Source: Vespa crabro
Taxonomy: Eukaryota > Arthropoda > Insecta > Hymenoptera > Vespidae
Assembly (NCBI RefSeq): GCF_910589235.1
Contig: NC_060955.1
Span: 19,429,903 to 19,493,902, forward strand
Direction: 5' to 3'
DNA length: 64,000 nt
In this document: positions 1-42,457 of the stretch, in pieces
How positions within the stretch are numbered: position 1 is the stretch's first letter
How the letters are laid out: each line of letters begins with the position of its first letter
The notes under the pieces: generated by a model
What the model was told of the DNA's origin: nothing
The model's input: only the letters and a program-made list of their open reading frames with translations
Database searches by the model: none
Position numbers and translations under genes: made by a program

Positions 1-443
1 GACGAAAAATAAACGAAAACCATTAAAGTAGAAACGAGGGAAAATTAATCAGGAGGAAAGTGAGTTTGCGTCTATCTTCGTATGTTAAAAATAAAATCGT
101 ATGACAAATTAATGATCGTGATAACGAATGTAAACAAATAAAATATATGAACAAAGAAAAAAAAAAGAGAACAAAAAGAGAGCACTCAAAGGTTAGAACT
201 TAAAATACGTAGACTATACAAAAGCACGTATACGTCTACTTGAATGATTTTTAATCGATTGTGTTACGTTAATGTATTTACATTACTACATGATGCGATC
301 GTAATCATATATAAAAGAGAGATAGATTTAATTAGAATAGAACGAGACAAACGCGAAGTACTGCCAATTTCGGCTTTTCGAAAATCCTATTTTTTTTTTT
401 TCACATGCGTAACATAACATTACGTCTCCTCGATAATAACGCG

Positions 444-506
<63 letters not shown>

Positions 507-1066
507 CGAGACTAACTCCTTCGCAGTCTTATAAATTCCCATCGCAATTAGCGATTTCCTATTCTAATCAAACTTCGAGTCGAAATAAGATCGATAGATC
601 CGATCACGTTGCTGCTCCTACTTTGCTTAACTTTTACTTTTGTTTCTTTTCAATAACGAGATACTCAAAGCGTGTAGTAACGATATTATATTTTTAATCG
701 TATATCATCCCCGTGCACAATTATAACTCAAATGTACTTTTTTAATTGGTCATAATGAAGCACGAAATACACGGGGATAGTTCGTTCTCGTTTATCGCGT
801 AGGTCGCTCGTTCTACGATCATTCTTTTTTTTTTTTTTTTATTTTTTTCTTTTTTTTTTTTTGTTTCAATTTAATTTCATCACTTTTTTTTTTACTTTTC
901 TTTCTTTACCTTTAATTAATTATGAATAAATTTTTTCGTAAAAGAAACTCTCGCATGATTGGCGTAGAACGAACGATCTTAAGACCGCGGCGAATGATCT
1001 TACAAAAAGGATAAATAAATAATAACGTATGAGAAGGATAAAGATTTTTTGATCTTCTTTCCCCTT
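1..1066. other. 3' flank and 3' UTR of the WDR47 gene
   Basis: There is no supportable coding sequence here. On the minus strand this is downstream of the WDR47 stop codon, so at least the part nearest 1066 is its 3' UTR. A minus-strand AATAAA (plus-strand TTTATT) occurs at about 838-843, next to poly-T, and is a possible poly(A) signal. A 46-bp poly(A) tract lies at 459-504. The position of the transcript end is a guess. Confidence 0.5.
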
Positions 1067-31274
<30,208 letters not shown>

Positions 31275-31293
31275 CACGTACCGAATACGCAAC

Positions 31294-31563
31294 CTAAACA
31301 ATTTAGAAAGTCGATAAGATTCAGTGTTCTTGATCTATATTTGATAGTGAAAACAAAAATATTAAAAAAAAAAAAAGTGGAAAGAAAAGAATAAGATAAA
31401 AAAATTCAAAACTTTTTATTTGCAACAAATTCACGTGTGTAGAGACAAATGTTATCAAAAAAAAGTAAGAGATCACCTTTAAAAATAAAAAAAAAAACAA
31501 AGAAAGAATAATTATACGCTCAGATTATTTCAATTAATGGGTACGCAAATTAATTATATATAC

Positions 31564-31611
<48 letters not shown>

Positions 31612-32076
31612 TTTTTTCTTTTATTTATTTTGAGACATAAAAATATAGAATTAACATCAGTTTTTAGTTTTTTTTTTCTTTTTTTTTTTTTATTTTCAAA
31701 GTAAAAACATAATGTATTACTTTTATTATTGTTATATGTAAAATATATGAAAAATTTGCTATCTCTCAAGAATTTTTCGACAACCCATAGTTTGCCATAG
31801 TAACGCCATAGTTTCAGCGCACCACTGAATTAGACTTCCGTTCAACATTAAGTATGGAACGCACGATTGCAAAAGATTATAATGGAATGTGTAAAAATGC
31901 ATCCTTCCAAGAGTTCGATGCACTTCGAGGCCAAGCATTTCTGTTGACGTGCCCCGATTAACACGAAAAGTGGGTCACTAGATTCGGACCTTAATCTATT
32001 ACTCTCCTATTGAATTATTATTCAAACTAAATTCAAGTAAATACTGTCCACGAAAGAGGACAACTTTAAACAATTC

Positions 32077-32130
<54 letters not shown>

Positions 32131-32994
32131 AGGGCGAAGAAAAATCAAATCACGATCAGGCACGAAAAAACGTCTCAAAGACAATCAGAATCCCTTCGAA
32201 AATCTACTTTATATTCTCCTACGATCCTTGCACTACGCCTACAATGTTCAAAGCAACGGGGAAGCTAACGACGAGGTGAAAGGAACGGAAAGGGACAGAA
32301 GCAAGAGAAACCCTTATCGACTGTTCGCACATGACGCTCGCTTTACTCGCGTGCTTTCCTTGCATGCGAACACTCCCTCTCCAAAATCAGAAGGGTTCTA
32401 GACAATGGGAAAGACTTCGTAGACAGGCGGATGAACGTAAGCGGTGGTATGGTTTGCACGAAGAGAGTTACATCTATTCACTGCTACTCGAGCAGTCTTT
32501 GAACACGTGTCCATGCTGCAACGAACAATAAGCGAAGCGTGCAGATCAATTACTCTTAACAAATACTTGATAAATATGTTCCACTTTATTTCTTCTTCGA
32601 ATACCAGTGTATTTCATAAAAATAAATAAAAAAATAAAAAAATAAAAAAAAAAGGAAAGAAAGAAAAAAAGAAAAGAAAGAAAAAAAGAAGGAAGAAAAG
32701 AAAGAAATTTGCAACCTCTGCCAAATACTTTTCTAAGCGGATGTACGGACTTACCTACATTCATAATGATTAACGCAATTATTTTTTTTTCATGACTCAA
32801 GTTCGAATATGATATTTTTCGTATTGCATTTTTCAAACCTCCCTCCCCCCTCCGATATGCCAGATAGCAAAAAGTAAAGAAAAAACGTATAATTTGATGC
32901 TACATCAGCGTCAGCAAACTTGCGAATAAATGAGCTGTTGGACTCGCTCGTTTGATCAGTTTCGTGCGAAATACCGAACGATTATCAAGGAATC
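31294..32994. other. non-coding stretch between WDR47 exon 1 and the secreted-protein gene
   Basis: Contains (TA)n at about 31577-31609, (GA)n at about 32080-32125 and A-rich runs near 32640-32705. The last 200 bases before 32,995 should hold the promoter of the plus-strand gene, but I could not pick a core element. On the minus strand this is presumably intron. Confidence 0.6.
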
Positions 32995-33018
32995 ATGAAG
33001 ACTCAGTTTGAAATACTG
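32995..33018 (+). CDS. secreted-protein gene, exon 1 (24 nt coding)
   Basis: The ATG at 32995-32997 begins eight codons (MKTQFEIL) before an intron with donor CTG|GTAAGA. Splitting the signal peptide by an early intron is common for secreted insect proteins. Confidence 0.8.
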
Positions 33019-34842
33019 GTAAGAAAATTCTATAATTTTTGATAAATCATTTTTCCTTGACATTAAGATCCTCGAATGTAACAAATTTCATTGACGGAAT
33101 GATAGAATTATTTTTTTTCTTTTTTAAATTAATTACTGATGTTTAATTATGAATATTATATTTTAGATTTCAATCATCACGTTACATTTAACAATCGCCG
33201 ACATTGTCGTTCAACCAGAATATACTCGACCATATGTACAATATCAACCAGTTCAAAGAGAGTTTTTATTGGCGCCCCATCAATATAGAACATTGGAATT
33301 TCCTTATGGACAATCTAGATTTATTCCTATATACTTGAACAGACCTCAAGTCAACAATCCATTGGTAGGTTCTACTCAAAATGATAACATTTTATCACGA
33401 TACGCATATCCAAAAACCTTACATGCAGCGAAAATAGGAGGTCATACAATTGTTCATCCGTCTTATTTAATTGGTCAACACTCGACACCTTCGGTGAGTA
33501 AAACATTTGGACTATAAATAAATTTCGGTAAAGTTTACTTTCTAATGAAAGAACATTAAATGCATGGATAAAATTTTGATGTTCATAAAGGAACTATATA
33601 TCTATTTTATTCAGGTAGTTCATCGACGATTTAAAAAATCTATCGAAAACCAAATTACACGGGATTCTAGGAAAATCGGGGAAAGCGGTGCTGTTCAATC
33701 GGACTCGTCCCTAAACAGTCAAACTATGTCGAACTTCGTTGAATCTCAAAGTCCAAATATCAAAGAAATTAAAGGTTAAATATATTCACTATATTATTAT
33801 ATGTATAAACAGATAAAGATTTTATAAAATGACTATAGATTTATTATTTAAATTTCATTTTGTTTTGAATAGAATAAACCAAATTTTTTGATCTTTTATT
33901 TTATTTAATCTTTTATAAAAATAGAAGAGTTCTAATAACGCTTGTAAAAAAGAAAATCGCTTTCCTTAATATTTATAATTTTCTTTTCTTTTTTTTTTCT
34001 TTTTTTTTTAGATAAGACAAACCAGGCAAAGCAATCTGATCAAGAATCAACTAATTCAGGAACCTTATTTAATCTAAATCCAGAAAAAATAAATCCTGAC
34101 CATCAAATCTCTCTTAACGTTCAGGAAAATCATAATCCGGCAAATTCTCAGGAATCAATAAACAATTCGAATTTACCAAGTATAGAAGACATCGTAACTG
34201 ATTACGTACCACCGAAATCAGAAAATGTCATGGATAATCCGAATTTACGAAATTTTCCCGATCCTAGACCCATTAAAATAGTACCAAATACAAAGTCAAA
34301 ATCAACGCAATTCAATGTTCAAAATGTAAATTTTAATTAATACATTTTACATTTTAATTTAAAGTGATTTAGATCTCTATATTTTATCTAATCCAATTCA
34401 TTATTTCTTATTTCTACAGGAAAAAATGAAATACAATGAAGGAGGTGATCCTATTATCGGCTCGGCTCAAATGAAGAACTCTAATCCATTAATAAAGGAC
34501 CACTTTCAACAAAACTATCCTACAAGGTCATCGATCAGTAATTACTATCAATCTCCACTATACAGAAATTTATTTATCCCTGCTGTTGAATACCAACCTG
34601 GCTTTTATATGGTATCTAATAATATGGATGGTTGTAACAATCAACCATTGAATGTCGGTCAACAATCCTGGACTCAGCAGCAGATCTATCAAGATGATAC
34701 TAATCAGGCAACAGGTACAATATCAAGTAATGGATATCAAAATCAATACAATTATTTAACAAATTATGCATTAAGATATCCAAATGTACCTTATTATTAT
34801 GCATTATCGACATATCCAAATACTTACGTACAATTCTATTAA
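32995..34842 (+). CDS. unrecognised secreted protein, 415 residues, 5 exons
   Basis: Exons 32995-33018, 33167-33493, 33615-33774, 34012-34325 and 34420-34842 join with matching phases and GT-AG ends (one weak donor, GTTAAA, at 33775). The N-terminus MKTQFEIL followed by ISIITLHLTIADIVV is a signal peptide with likely cleavage near residue 20. The mature protein has no cysteine-rich domain or membrane segment. It is rich in Asn, Gln, Ser, Pro and Tyr, with a basic site RRFKKS around residue 120 and a Tyr/Asn/Gln-rich tail (QNQYNYLTNYALRYPNVPYY). This resembles disordered structural secretions such as cuticle, silk-like or gland proteins in composition only. I do not recognise the family. It reads opposite to WDR47, 1.7 kb from its first coding exon. 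Confidence 0.85.
33167..33493 (+). CDS. secreted-protein gene, exon 2
   Basis: This 327-nt phase 0/0 exon completes the hydrophobic core of the signal peptide and continues with a Pro/Tyr/Gln-rich region (QPEYTRPYVQYQPVQREF). The acceptor is TTTTAG and the donor GTGAGT. Confidence 0.85.
33615..33774 (+). CDS. secreted-protein gene, exon 3
   Basis: This 160-nt exon carries the basic motif RRFKKS followed by a Ser/Gln-rich stretch. The donor AAAG|GTTAAA is weak. If it is skipped, the frame stops immediately in the intron at 33777-33779. Confidence 0.75.
34012..34325 (+). CDS. secreted-protein gene, exon 4
   Basis: This 314-nt Asn/Gln/Ser-rich exon is preceded by a long T tract and TTTTTAG acceptor. 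It contains SIEDIVTDYVPPKSENVMDN. The frame closes with TAA 15 nt after the chosen donor AAT|GTAAAT. Confidence 0.8.
34420..34842 (+). CDS. secreted-protein gene, last exon
   Basis: This 423-nt exon including the TAA stop encodes the Tyr-rich C-terminus, ending TYVQFY. The acceptor is TTTCTACAG. The open frame across 138 codons and biased codon use support coding. Confidence 0.85.
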   Translation, partial: EKMKYNEGGDPIIGSAQMKNSNPLIKDHFQQNYPTRSSISNYYQSPLYRNLFIPAVEYQPGFYMVSNNMDGCNNQPLNVGQQSWTQQQIYQDDTNQATGTISSNGYQNQYNYLTNYALRYPNVPYYYALSTYPNTYVQFY

Positions 34843-35105
34843 AATAGTAAAAGTAGAACGAAGTTAATTATTTTATTTTATTTTTTTTTTTTATATGTAT
34901 TCATTTAGCGTAATTAAATTCACCAAGTGCTCCCATCGAAATCCGTCCATTTGGTAGTTAGTAACTATTTTTACTTGTGACACGGTATTATCGTTAAAAA
35001 TTACCATAATTAGTTCTATACATATTATCGTTATTAATTATTCATTTGTTTATATATATATATTATTATTGTTATTATTTATAATATCAATTAAATTATA
35101 AACAC

Positions 35106-35111
35106 AATAAA
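35106..35111 (+). terminator. poly(A) signal AATAAA
   Basis: Canonical AATAAA lies 264 nt after the stop of the secreted-protein gene, in AT-rich 3' UTR sequence. Confidence 0.55.
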
Positions 35112-35409
35112 TATATATTATCATGAAATAATCCAAGTACTGAACAATATATATTTTTAATACGATTAAAAATCTATATTCATCTGCGGCGGACAAAACG
35201 ATTTCTCCTCGATTTCACATTTCGGACAGTAGGAGAGAAAGGAAAATTCAATTTCAGACAATTTCCCGGGAACGTTAATTGACTCGAGACGAGGGAAATG
35301 ACGTCGATGAAGTGAAAAGAGTGTGCTACTGGTAACAGGAAGGAAGGGAAGGTAAATAGCGTGATTGAGCAATTTCACGTTTGTGATTAAAGACCTGCAA
35401 AATCAAGAG

Positions 35410-35442
<33 letters not shown>

Positions 35443-38400
35443 AAGAAAAAAGATTTTATGCGTAAATGAAAAAAGAAAAGTAAACAAATATACAGTTTGA
35501 AAGTCGAACTCGAAAAATTATAGGGGCCAATTTTCACAGGCCGTTACTCTCACAATGAGCGAAACCGCTAGACTTTAATAAGCCATTAATTAACAGCCAT
35601 GGGTAAGGTAATTTTATCAGCGGCCAACTTTTCGGCTGCAAAGCATGAAAAATCGTTCGTTAATAATTTCCGCGAATTTACATGTCCCGTTAGTACGATC
35701 AACGCCGTTTCGCTCTTATAACACAATATCTTGTCATCTTTCTACTAACAATAAGTATTTAACCATGCATATCTATTCCTTTTGTATTATAATTTATAAA
35801 TTCGTCTATTCAACTTAAAACGTTAATTATCAAACGAATATTATATAAATTCGTAAATTAATAAATTAATACGCTTGCTTAATATTTTTTTGAATTTTAT
35901 TAAAAAAAAAAAAAAATTATATATATATATATATAATAAAATTCATTCCGATATTATTTACATACTTCAGAATTTGTTTTTGGACTACGATCTCGTAATT
36001 ATGCTCATCAAAAATATTATAAACGTTTCGAATCAAATTGGCAAATAATTTAATTATACGTCAAGTTAATTGTCTAAATTAATAACAGGAAACGTTCTTG
36101 GAGATGTCACGTTGTTATGCGGAAAATAACTTTATCGGACAAAGATCGTTGATCCCGAAAATACGAAGTAAATAAGCGTGTGGTTGCTATCGTGCTATCG
36201 TTCGAGGTTTTCGAGGTTTTTTTCTTGAACGAGGCGATGTTACGTTGCTTTTCTCCGCAACGAAATCGTCTAAAGGAGCCATTACCCGAGCAGTAATAGA
36301 GGTATTCAAGCTGGCTTACCTTTGACTCCGAGACTCGAGACTGGTACAGCTACTATACACCGAATAGTTTACACAAGAAGATAGCTACCATTCAAGACTT
36401 TTCTTTCTTTCTTTCTTTCTTTTTTTTTCCCTTTTCTTTTGCTTTCTTTTTCTTTTTTGGATCTTCTTTTCATTTTCTTTTCCTCTTTTTTCCCTTGTCT
36501 TTTCCCTTACTCCCACACATAATTTCCCGACACAAATTCCCAATAAGCAACTTCGAGAAATCACGAGAGATCATTTTACTTGTTCTCAAGGAAAAACTTG
36601 CTTGGCAAAGCATATTTTTACATCGAAATCTCTAGTCAGAAGAGAAAAATTGTAACGCGTAAAATAACCGTAAAATTATACTTTCGAATAAACCGTAAGA
36701 AAGAGTCATATGCTCTATCTGTCTATGATTAATCTTCAATATCAAATATATATTTTATATGTATCTATGATTTACCGAATATATTTCTATAAATATTCCA
36801 AGAGAAAATCATTTGAATTGTTTTAAAAAGATTAAATGAATAACGTAGAATCAAATTATTTTTAGAAAATATAATAACGAAATAGTCAACGATCCTCTTT
36901 AATAATTACTCTAGGGTAGCTGACCCTTTCTCGTTACTCTCCTCGAAGCAATCCCGATTATTTCATTATTTCAACTATTTAATTTCCTTTAATTAATTAT
37001 TCCAAATGTATTCGACAATCAACGATTTAAGGAATATCTTTGTCAAAAATGAATTTTCATGTAAGAATTTTCGAATTATCTTTGAATATTCCCCAACTCG
37101 ATTCGGTATGTATATGTAAATGATTCTCTCTTTCTCTTTCTTTTCTTTTTCCTAAAGAATAAGATAAAGACGAGAGACGAGAGAATAGAATATAAGAAGG
37201 AAATATTATTATTTTAATCTGCTATTCGAGCCGTCATGGTTATTATTATTTCGCTGTTAATGTCTAAGTGCTTATTACTTTCTTTATAATGTAATGTCAC
37301 TGAAAGAAAGGGAAAAGAAAATGAAGAAAAAGGAGAGGAGTAGATTAAAGTCTGATTAAGCACGTCAGTGCACCCCCACAGCCCCTCTCTCATGGTTTCG
37401 CTACCTCCCTTTTTTTCTTTTGCACGATATTTCGCATTCCATTGCCTTGGCAAAGGAACTCGAAGCTGCCTCGACCCTATGTTACAAATAATGAAAATCG
37501 TCTAATAATGAATCATGCGATCGACCGTATAATTGCAAATGTTGACATTAACATTTCTCGTTCGAAACAATTCAAGCATCGATCGATCCATCATAAAATA
37601 CTTGGACTGATAAACAGCACAATAGTCGTGTAATAATATTAAAATATTAATAAAATAATAATATCAAAATAATAATAATAATTAAATATAAATAATAATA
37701 ATAATAATAAAATCATGTTGATCTTTCGTGTTAAGTAATATATAAATTTTTTCTTTTAAAACATCGCCAATCGATTTGAAACAAATTTAATCGGAAAGAT
37801 AGTATTGCAAAAAAATTTGAAAATATTTTTATACGTATTTCTACGTACATGGATAGATTGGGTGAAAATTATTATGTATAAAATCATATTTATCTTATTT
37901 CAATTTTATCATAATCATTGTCATAAATAAGTCAATAAAAAATCTAAAATTACTAATTCTCTCGGAATGTGAATTTCCAGGAATTTCTGAGGAAACGAAA
38001 GATAAGCGTTCGTATTTTTCTTTTTTTTTTTTTTTTCTTCTTTTTTCGTGATTTCAGCTTACGAGATAAGATGAATACTTCGAAGGCATCAAGGTGGTCG
38101 TAAGTAAGTACTCGTTTCGAAATAGGAATAGTTGTTCAGCCTTAAGCGGACGAAGCCGGATTAATGATTCATGCGGAGCAAAACAGGCGCGTGTACAGTT
38201 AAATATCCGAGCCTGAGTCAGTTTATCGACATCAAAACTATCGAAGGAATCAAATGACTTTTTATCAAGCAATAAATATACCATACACTCATCAACAATT
38301 TGTCTTTATAAGTTGCGACAAAAAAAAAATGTAATAAACTTAACTATCATCACGTTACAATCGTATCAGTAATTTCAAACGACTTTCAAAATTGTAATTA

Positions 38401-38759
38401 GAAAGGATCAAAAAGGAATGTGGAAAGAAAGAAAGATACGATCAAAGGAATGTGAGAATATACAATACTTTCTCGATTTCTTTTTACCATGATACAGAAG
38501 ATAGATTTAAAGCTTATAATTATTAAAAAGAAAGCAATAAAAGAAAAGAAAAAGAGAAAAAGAGAGAAAGAGAGAAAGAGAAAGAGAGAGAGAGAGAGAG
38601 TGAGAGAGAGAGAGTGAGAGAAAAAGAAAAAGAATTAATAAAAAATTACTTCTTCTCGATGTTGCGTCGACGCGTCGTGGACATTCACGTGATAAATCAG
38701 TATCAACCACAAATAAGAATCAAAATAAGAATTTCGATAGACGAGAATACATAGTCACC

Positions 38760-38990
38760 GTGGCCGGACGCGGGTAATTCGAAAAATATAAATCGAAAGA
38801 AAAAAAGCGGAAGCACGTGGTTTAGAAGAGGACGTACGGTCGACGTCACGCGGCGTACTGCCGATAGGAATACGTCGTCGGCTCGTCGTTTGCGACGACG
38901 CCGTTAAGGCGACGCCGAAGCGAACATATCTAGAGAGAGAGAGAGAGAGAGAGACGCTCTTCGAGTATATACCTCCCACGCACGCGTCGT
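38760..38990. promoter_or_regulatory. CpG-rich island, possible promoter
   Basis: About 230 bases of repeat-free, CpG-dense sequence flank a short (GA)n, with a TATATA element (minus strand GGTATATACTCG) at its edge near 38965-38976. It is a candidate alternative start for the minus-strand WDR47 unit or an enhancer. No donor could be assigned. Confidence 0.25.
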
Positions 38991-41900
38991 TCTCCACCTT
39001 TTTTTTGCGTTCAAGGGATGATGCTCTCGACGAAGAGAGAATCGATTTTGATAAAGTCGCTTCATCTAACTTTTCTATCATTCTCGTATTTTTCTATAAA
39101 AGAAAAGGAAATAAAAATAGTCAAGAGTGACGTCGGTGGAGAACCACTATCTCTAATAGAAACATTCTATATGCGTATATGTTTAAATGTTTTACGACAT
39201 AGCTTCCACTTTCATTCACACTTTTAACGTCAACACTGGAATCCTAAATGCTTATATAGTATTTGGACTCTATCCAAAAGGTGTGACTTAGTCGTTTTTC
39301 TCTTTCTCTCTCTCTCCCTTCGTATTTCTCTTTCTTTCTGTAACCTATCCAGTCAATGAACTTTAACACATCAAGCGTAAAAGATTAAATGACTATTCTC
39401 TGGTTTTACCGATTCATTCTTATAAAACATAATTAATTTAAGTCCATAATGTTTATTGACAGAATAACAAAAAGTTAAAAGGAATAGACTATTAACGAGT
39501 ACCGATTATGGTTGAGATGCTTTATTACCGTTTTATCGACTATTTATCACGCGAGGAAGGCATGGAACGTGCTCACCCTCGTCTATGATACTCTCATTAG
39601 CATAAAACGTATTCAGCGATAAAGAAGTAATGTTTTTGGTCGATTTACAAAAATTCAATGACATCCTATCCCTAAAAGTGCATTATTCATCGTAGACATT
39701 AAAAGAATATTACTCAAAGTCAAAGAAGGAAGATAACGTGGTTTGAAAATCTATCGAAATAAATCCTTTGCTTTTACGATTTCGTCATCTACAGATTATC
39801 TTCATGTCTTATTCATATCGTTCCAGAAAGACTAGAGCATTGAACTAAAATAAGATTTGCGAAAGAACCTTTTCGATGATTCTACGATCTTTCGTGACAT
39901 GCACGATGACCTCGTGTCGTTCATTATTCATTACGAAGCAATTTAAAAAAAAAAAAAAAAAAGAAAAAAAAAGAAAAAGAAAAAGAAAAAAGAAGATGAA
40001 AAAGAAGAAAAAAAAAAAGAAGAAAGAAACAGAAAACAAGCGAGTAAGAATCAATCATTATTTCAATGAAGTAGTAATCACAGAGACTAGCTATTGTTCT
40101 AAGATTAATAAAATCCTTTGTTCTAGAAATTGATCTATTAGATGACTGAATAATAAACGATGAACATTACGTAAGATGTTAACGTAGATTAATCGCAAGT
40201 CTAAATGAAATACGGATTTTTCGAAATATTAGAAGTTTCAAATAATACTTATAAGCATTTGATTACGAACTAAAATCAAACTAGAAGAAAATTTCATTAC
40301 AAATGCGAATCAGTATGTACATACGTAACGAACGAACGTGCCGAGGGTGAATGTTCGTACTAACGATCCCGCATGCCGAGAAACGCGCTTCGACGTAACA
40401 CATTACCTTGTTCCCCCTGGTAACGGTCCTCGGTAACAAGATTTACAGAATTCTCGTGACGGGACCACTTGAAAAATTCTTTAACAAAAATATAAAAAAA
40501 AAGAAAAGAAAAAAAAAGAAAAAAAAAAGAAGCAAGTACTTTGCTTTTAATTACTTTCGTTTTTTGATACGATAATTTTTCTTCCCTTTTTTTCTTTTTC
40601 TCATTTCTTTTTATTTCTCTTTTCTTCTTCTTCTTCTTCTTCTTCTTCTTCTTCTTCCTTTTTTTTTCTTTCATTAATCTCCTTCAAAAATTTTCCCACT
40701 CAAAAGTTGAAAAAAAATTAAAGAGTTTATTCGTAGATAGAAACGTCGACGAAACCGTTTCACGAATCTATCGAAAAATTTTTAACGGGGAAGACCGGTC
40801 GTAACCTTTTCTCGACCTTCATTTGCACGATTATGCTCATCGTCCAGCCCTCCAGGCGTAATCGACTTCCGCGTAAGAAACATATCGTTGTATTTCCATG
40901 TGCATCGAATATTCAAGCTCGCTACTATTTCTCTTCTATTAGATAGAGTAACGATAAACGATCTCAAACAGTAATTCTCACGATTTCTCTTTTTCGACTA
41001 TAATATTCGAAATGAATTAAATCAGGAAGAAAAAGTATATACTTTAAAACAATAAAATCTATATAAAACGAAACTAATTAACGAATGACAAAAAAATTCC
41101 AGATATCTTAATCGTAAATGAAATTTAATCAAAAGCGAATCTTATTTCAATCGCCTTTGAAAATTATACTTTATAATTTTTATCTGATATCAAACAATAT
41201 TAAAAAACTTTTCATACAATTTTCATTTTCTTATCGAATATAAAATAAACAATACAATATATCATGATGAAATTTCACCAATGATAATATCAATTGTAAT
41301 TTTATTGTACCTACGATATCTTTTAAGAATTAAATAAATTAAAATCACCGAATGTCGATTGTTATCGAGGTATTACAAAGAATTACATAAAAGATTGGAC
41401 GCATAGATAAAAAGTAAATTGTTTTGGAGAATCTCAAAGAAAAAAGAAAAAGAAAAAAAAAAAAAAAAAAAAAGAAAAGACATTACGAAATTCGAAAAAA
41501 TCGATCGATAGTTCAACGAAGCATAAAAATGATCAGTAGTTGTGAAAATAGTTTTCAACATTCTGTAAGATACTGTACATCGTGTTCAAGTAGTTTTCAC
41601 CGAAAGCAGGACAAAGAAGGGGGGAAAAAGGATGATGAGGAGAAGGAGGAGAAGGAGGAGGAGGAGGAGGAGGAGGAGGAGGAGAAAGAGGAGGACGAGA
41701 AAAAGGAGGAAAAACGGACTTTGTGGAATAAACTTAAAGAGAAAAGGAAGAAGATAAGAAGACAAGCAATGCGCGGCACGACGCGTTTCTTGGAGCAATG
41801 TTCGTTCCGCGCTGTCTGCTCCCCTTAATTGAGCGTGCACCTTTGAGCTACCACCATCAACTTTTTCTCTTCTCTTTTCCTCTTCGTTCCAAATCCCTTC

Positions 41901-42424
41901 CCCCTCCCCCTCTCCTCCTCCTTTCTATCATTTCCCGTGACATCACAGAGACGACGAAATTCTCACCATAATTAAAGATCCTATTTTCATTTCAAATATA
42001 TATTTTACACGAATAAAGATTATTCAATTTACGTAATTTTTTTTTTATAGTGCGATGATATGCAATCCTTTTGGTAGAGAAAAATATATGATTAATAAAT
42101 ATATATTATTTTTATAACGTGTCTACGTTATTATGGTATTCGTTAAACTTATATCATATCTTAAATAATTTAACTAATCAAATAATTATATATACGAGTG
42201 ATGTTTTAATTAATTAATTAATTAATTAATTAATTACAAGGAAAAAACGTGAATTTCTTAAGTATTTCTTTTGTCTTTTAATTTAAGACATTTTGGAAAC
42301 GAACTCTTCATGAATTGAACGTACTCTTGCGAGCGAGCAATTCACCGATTTCATCTTTACTCTATTCTCCTATTTTAGCTTTAAGTTTAGTCTGTGTTTC
42401 AATTTACGAAGAATTGTAGACGAC

Positions 42425-42457
<33 letters not shown>

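Noticed and set aside
41424..41828. 134-codon plus-strand Lys/Glu-rich ORF
   Set aside because: Entirely produced by poly-A and (GGA)n repeats.
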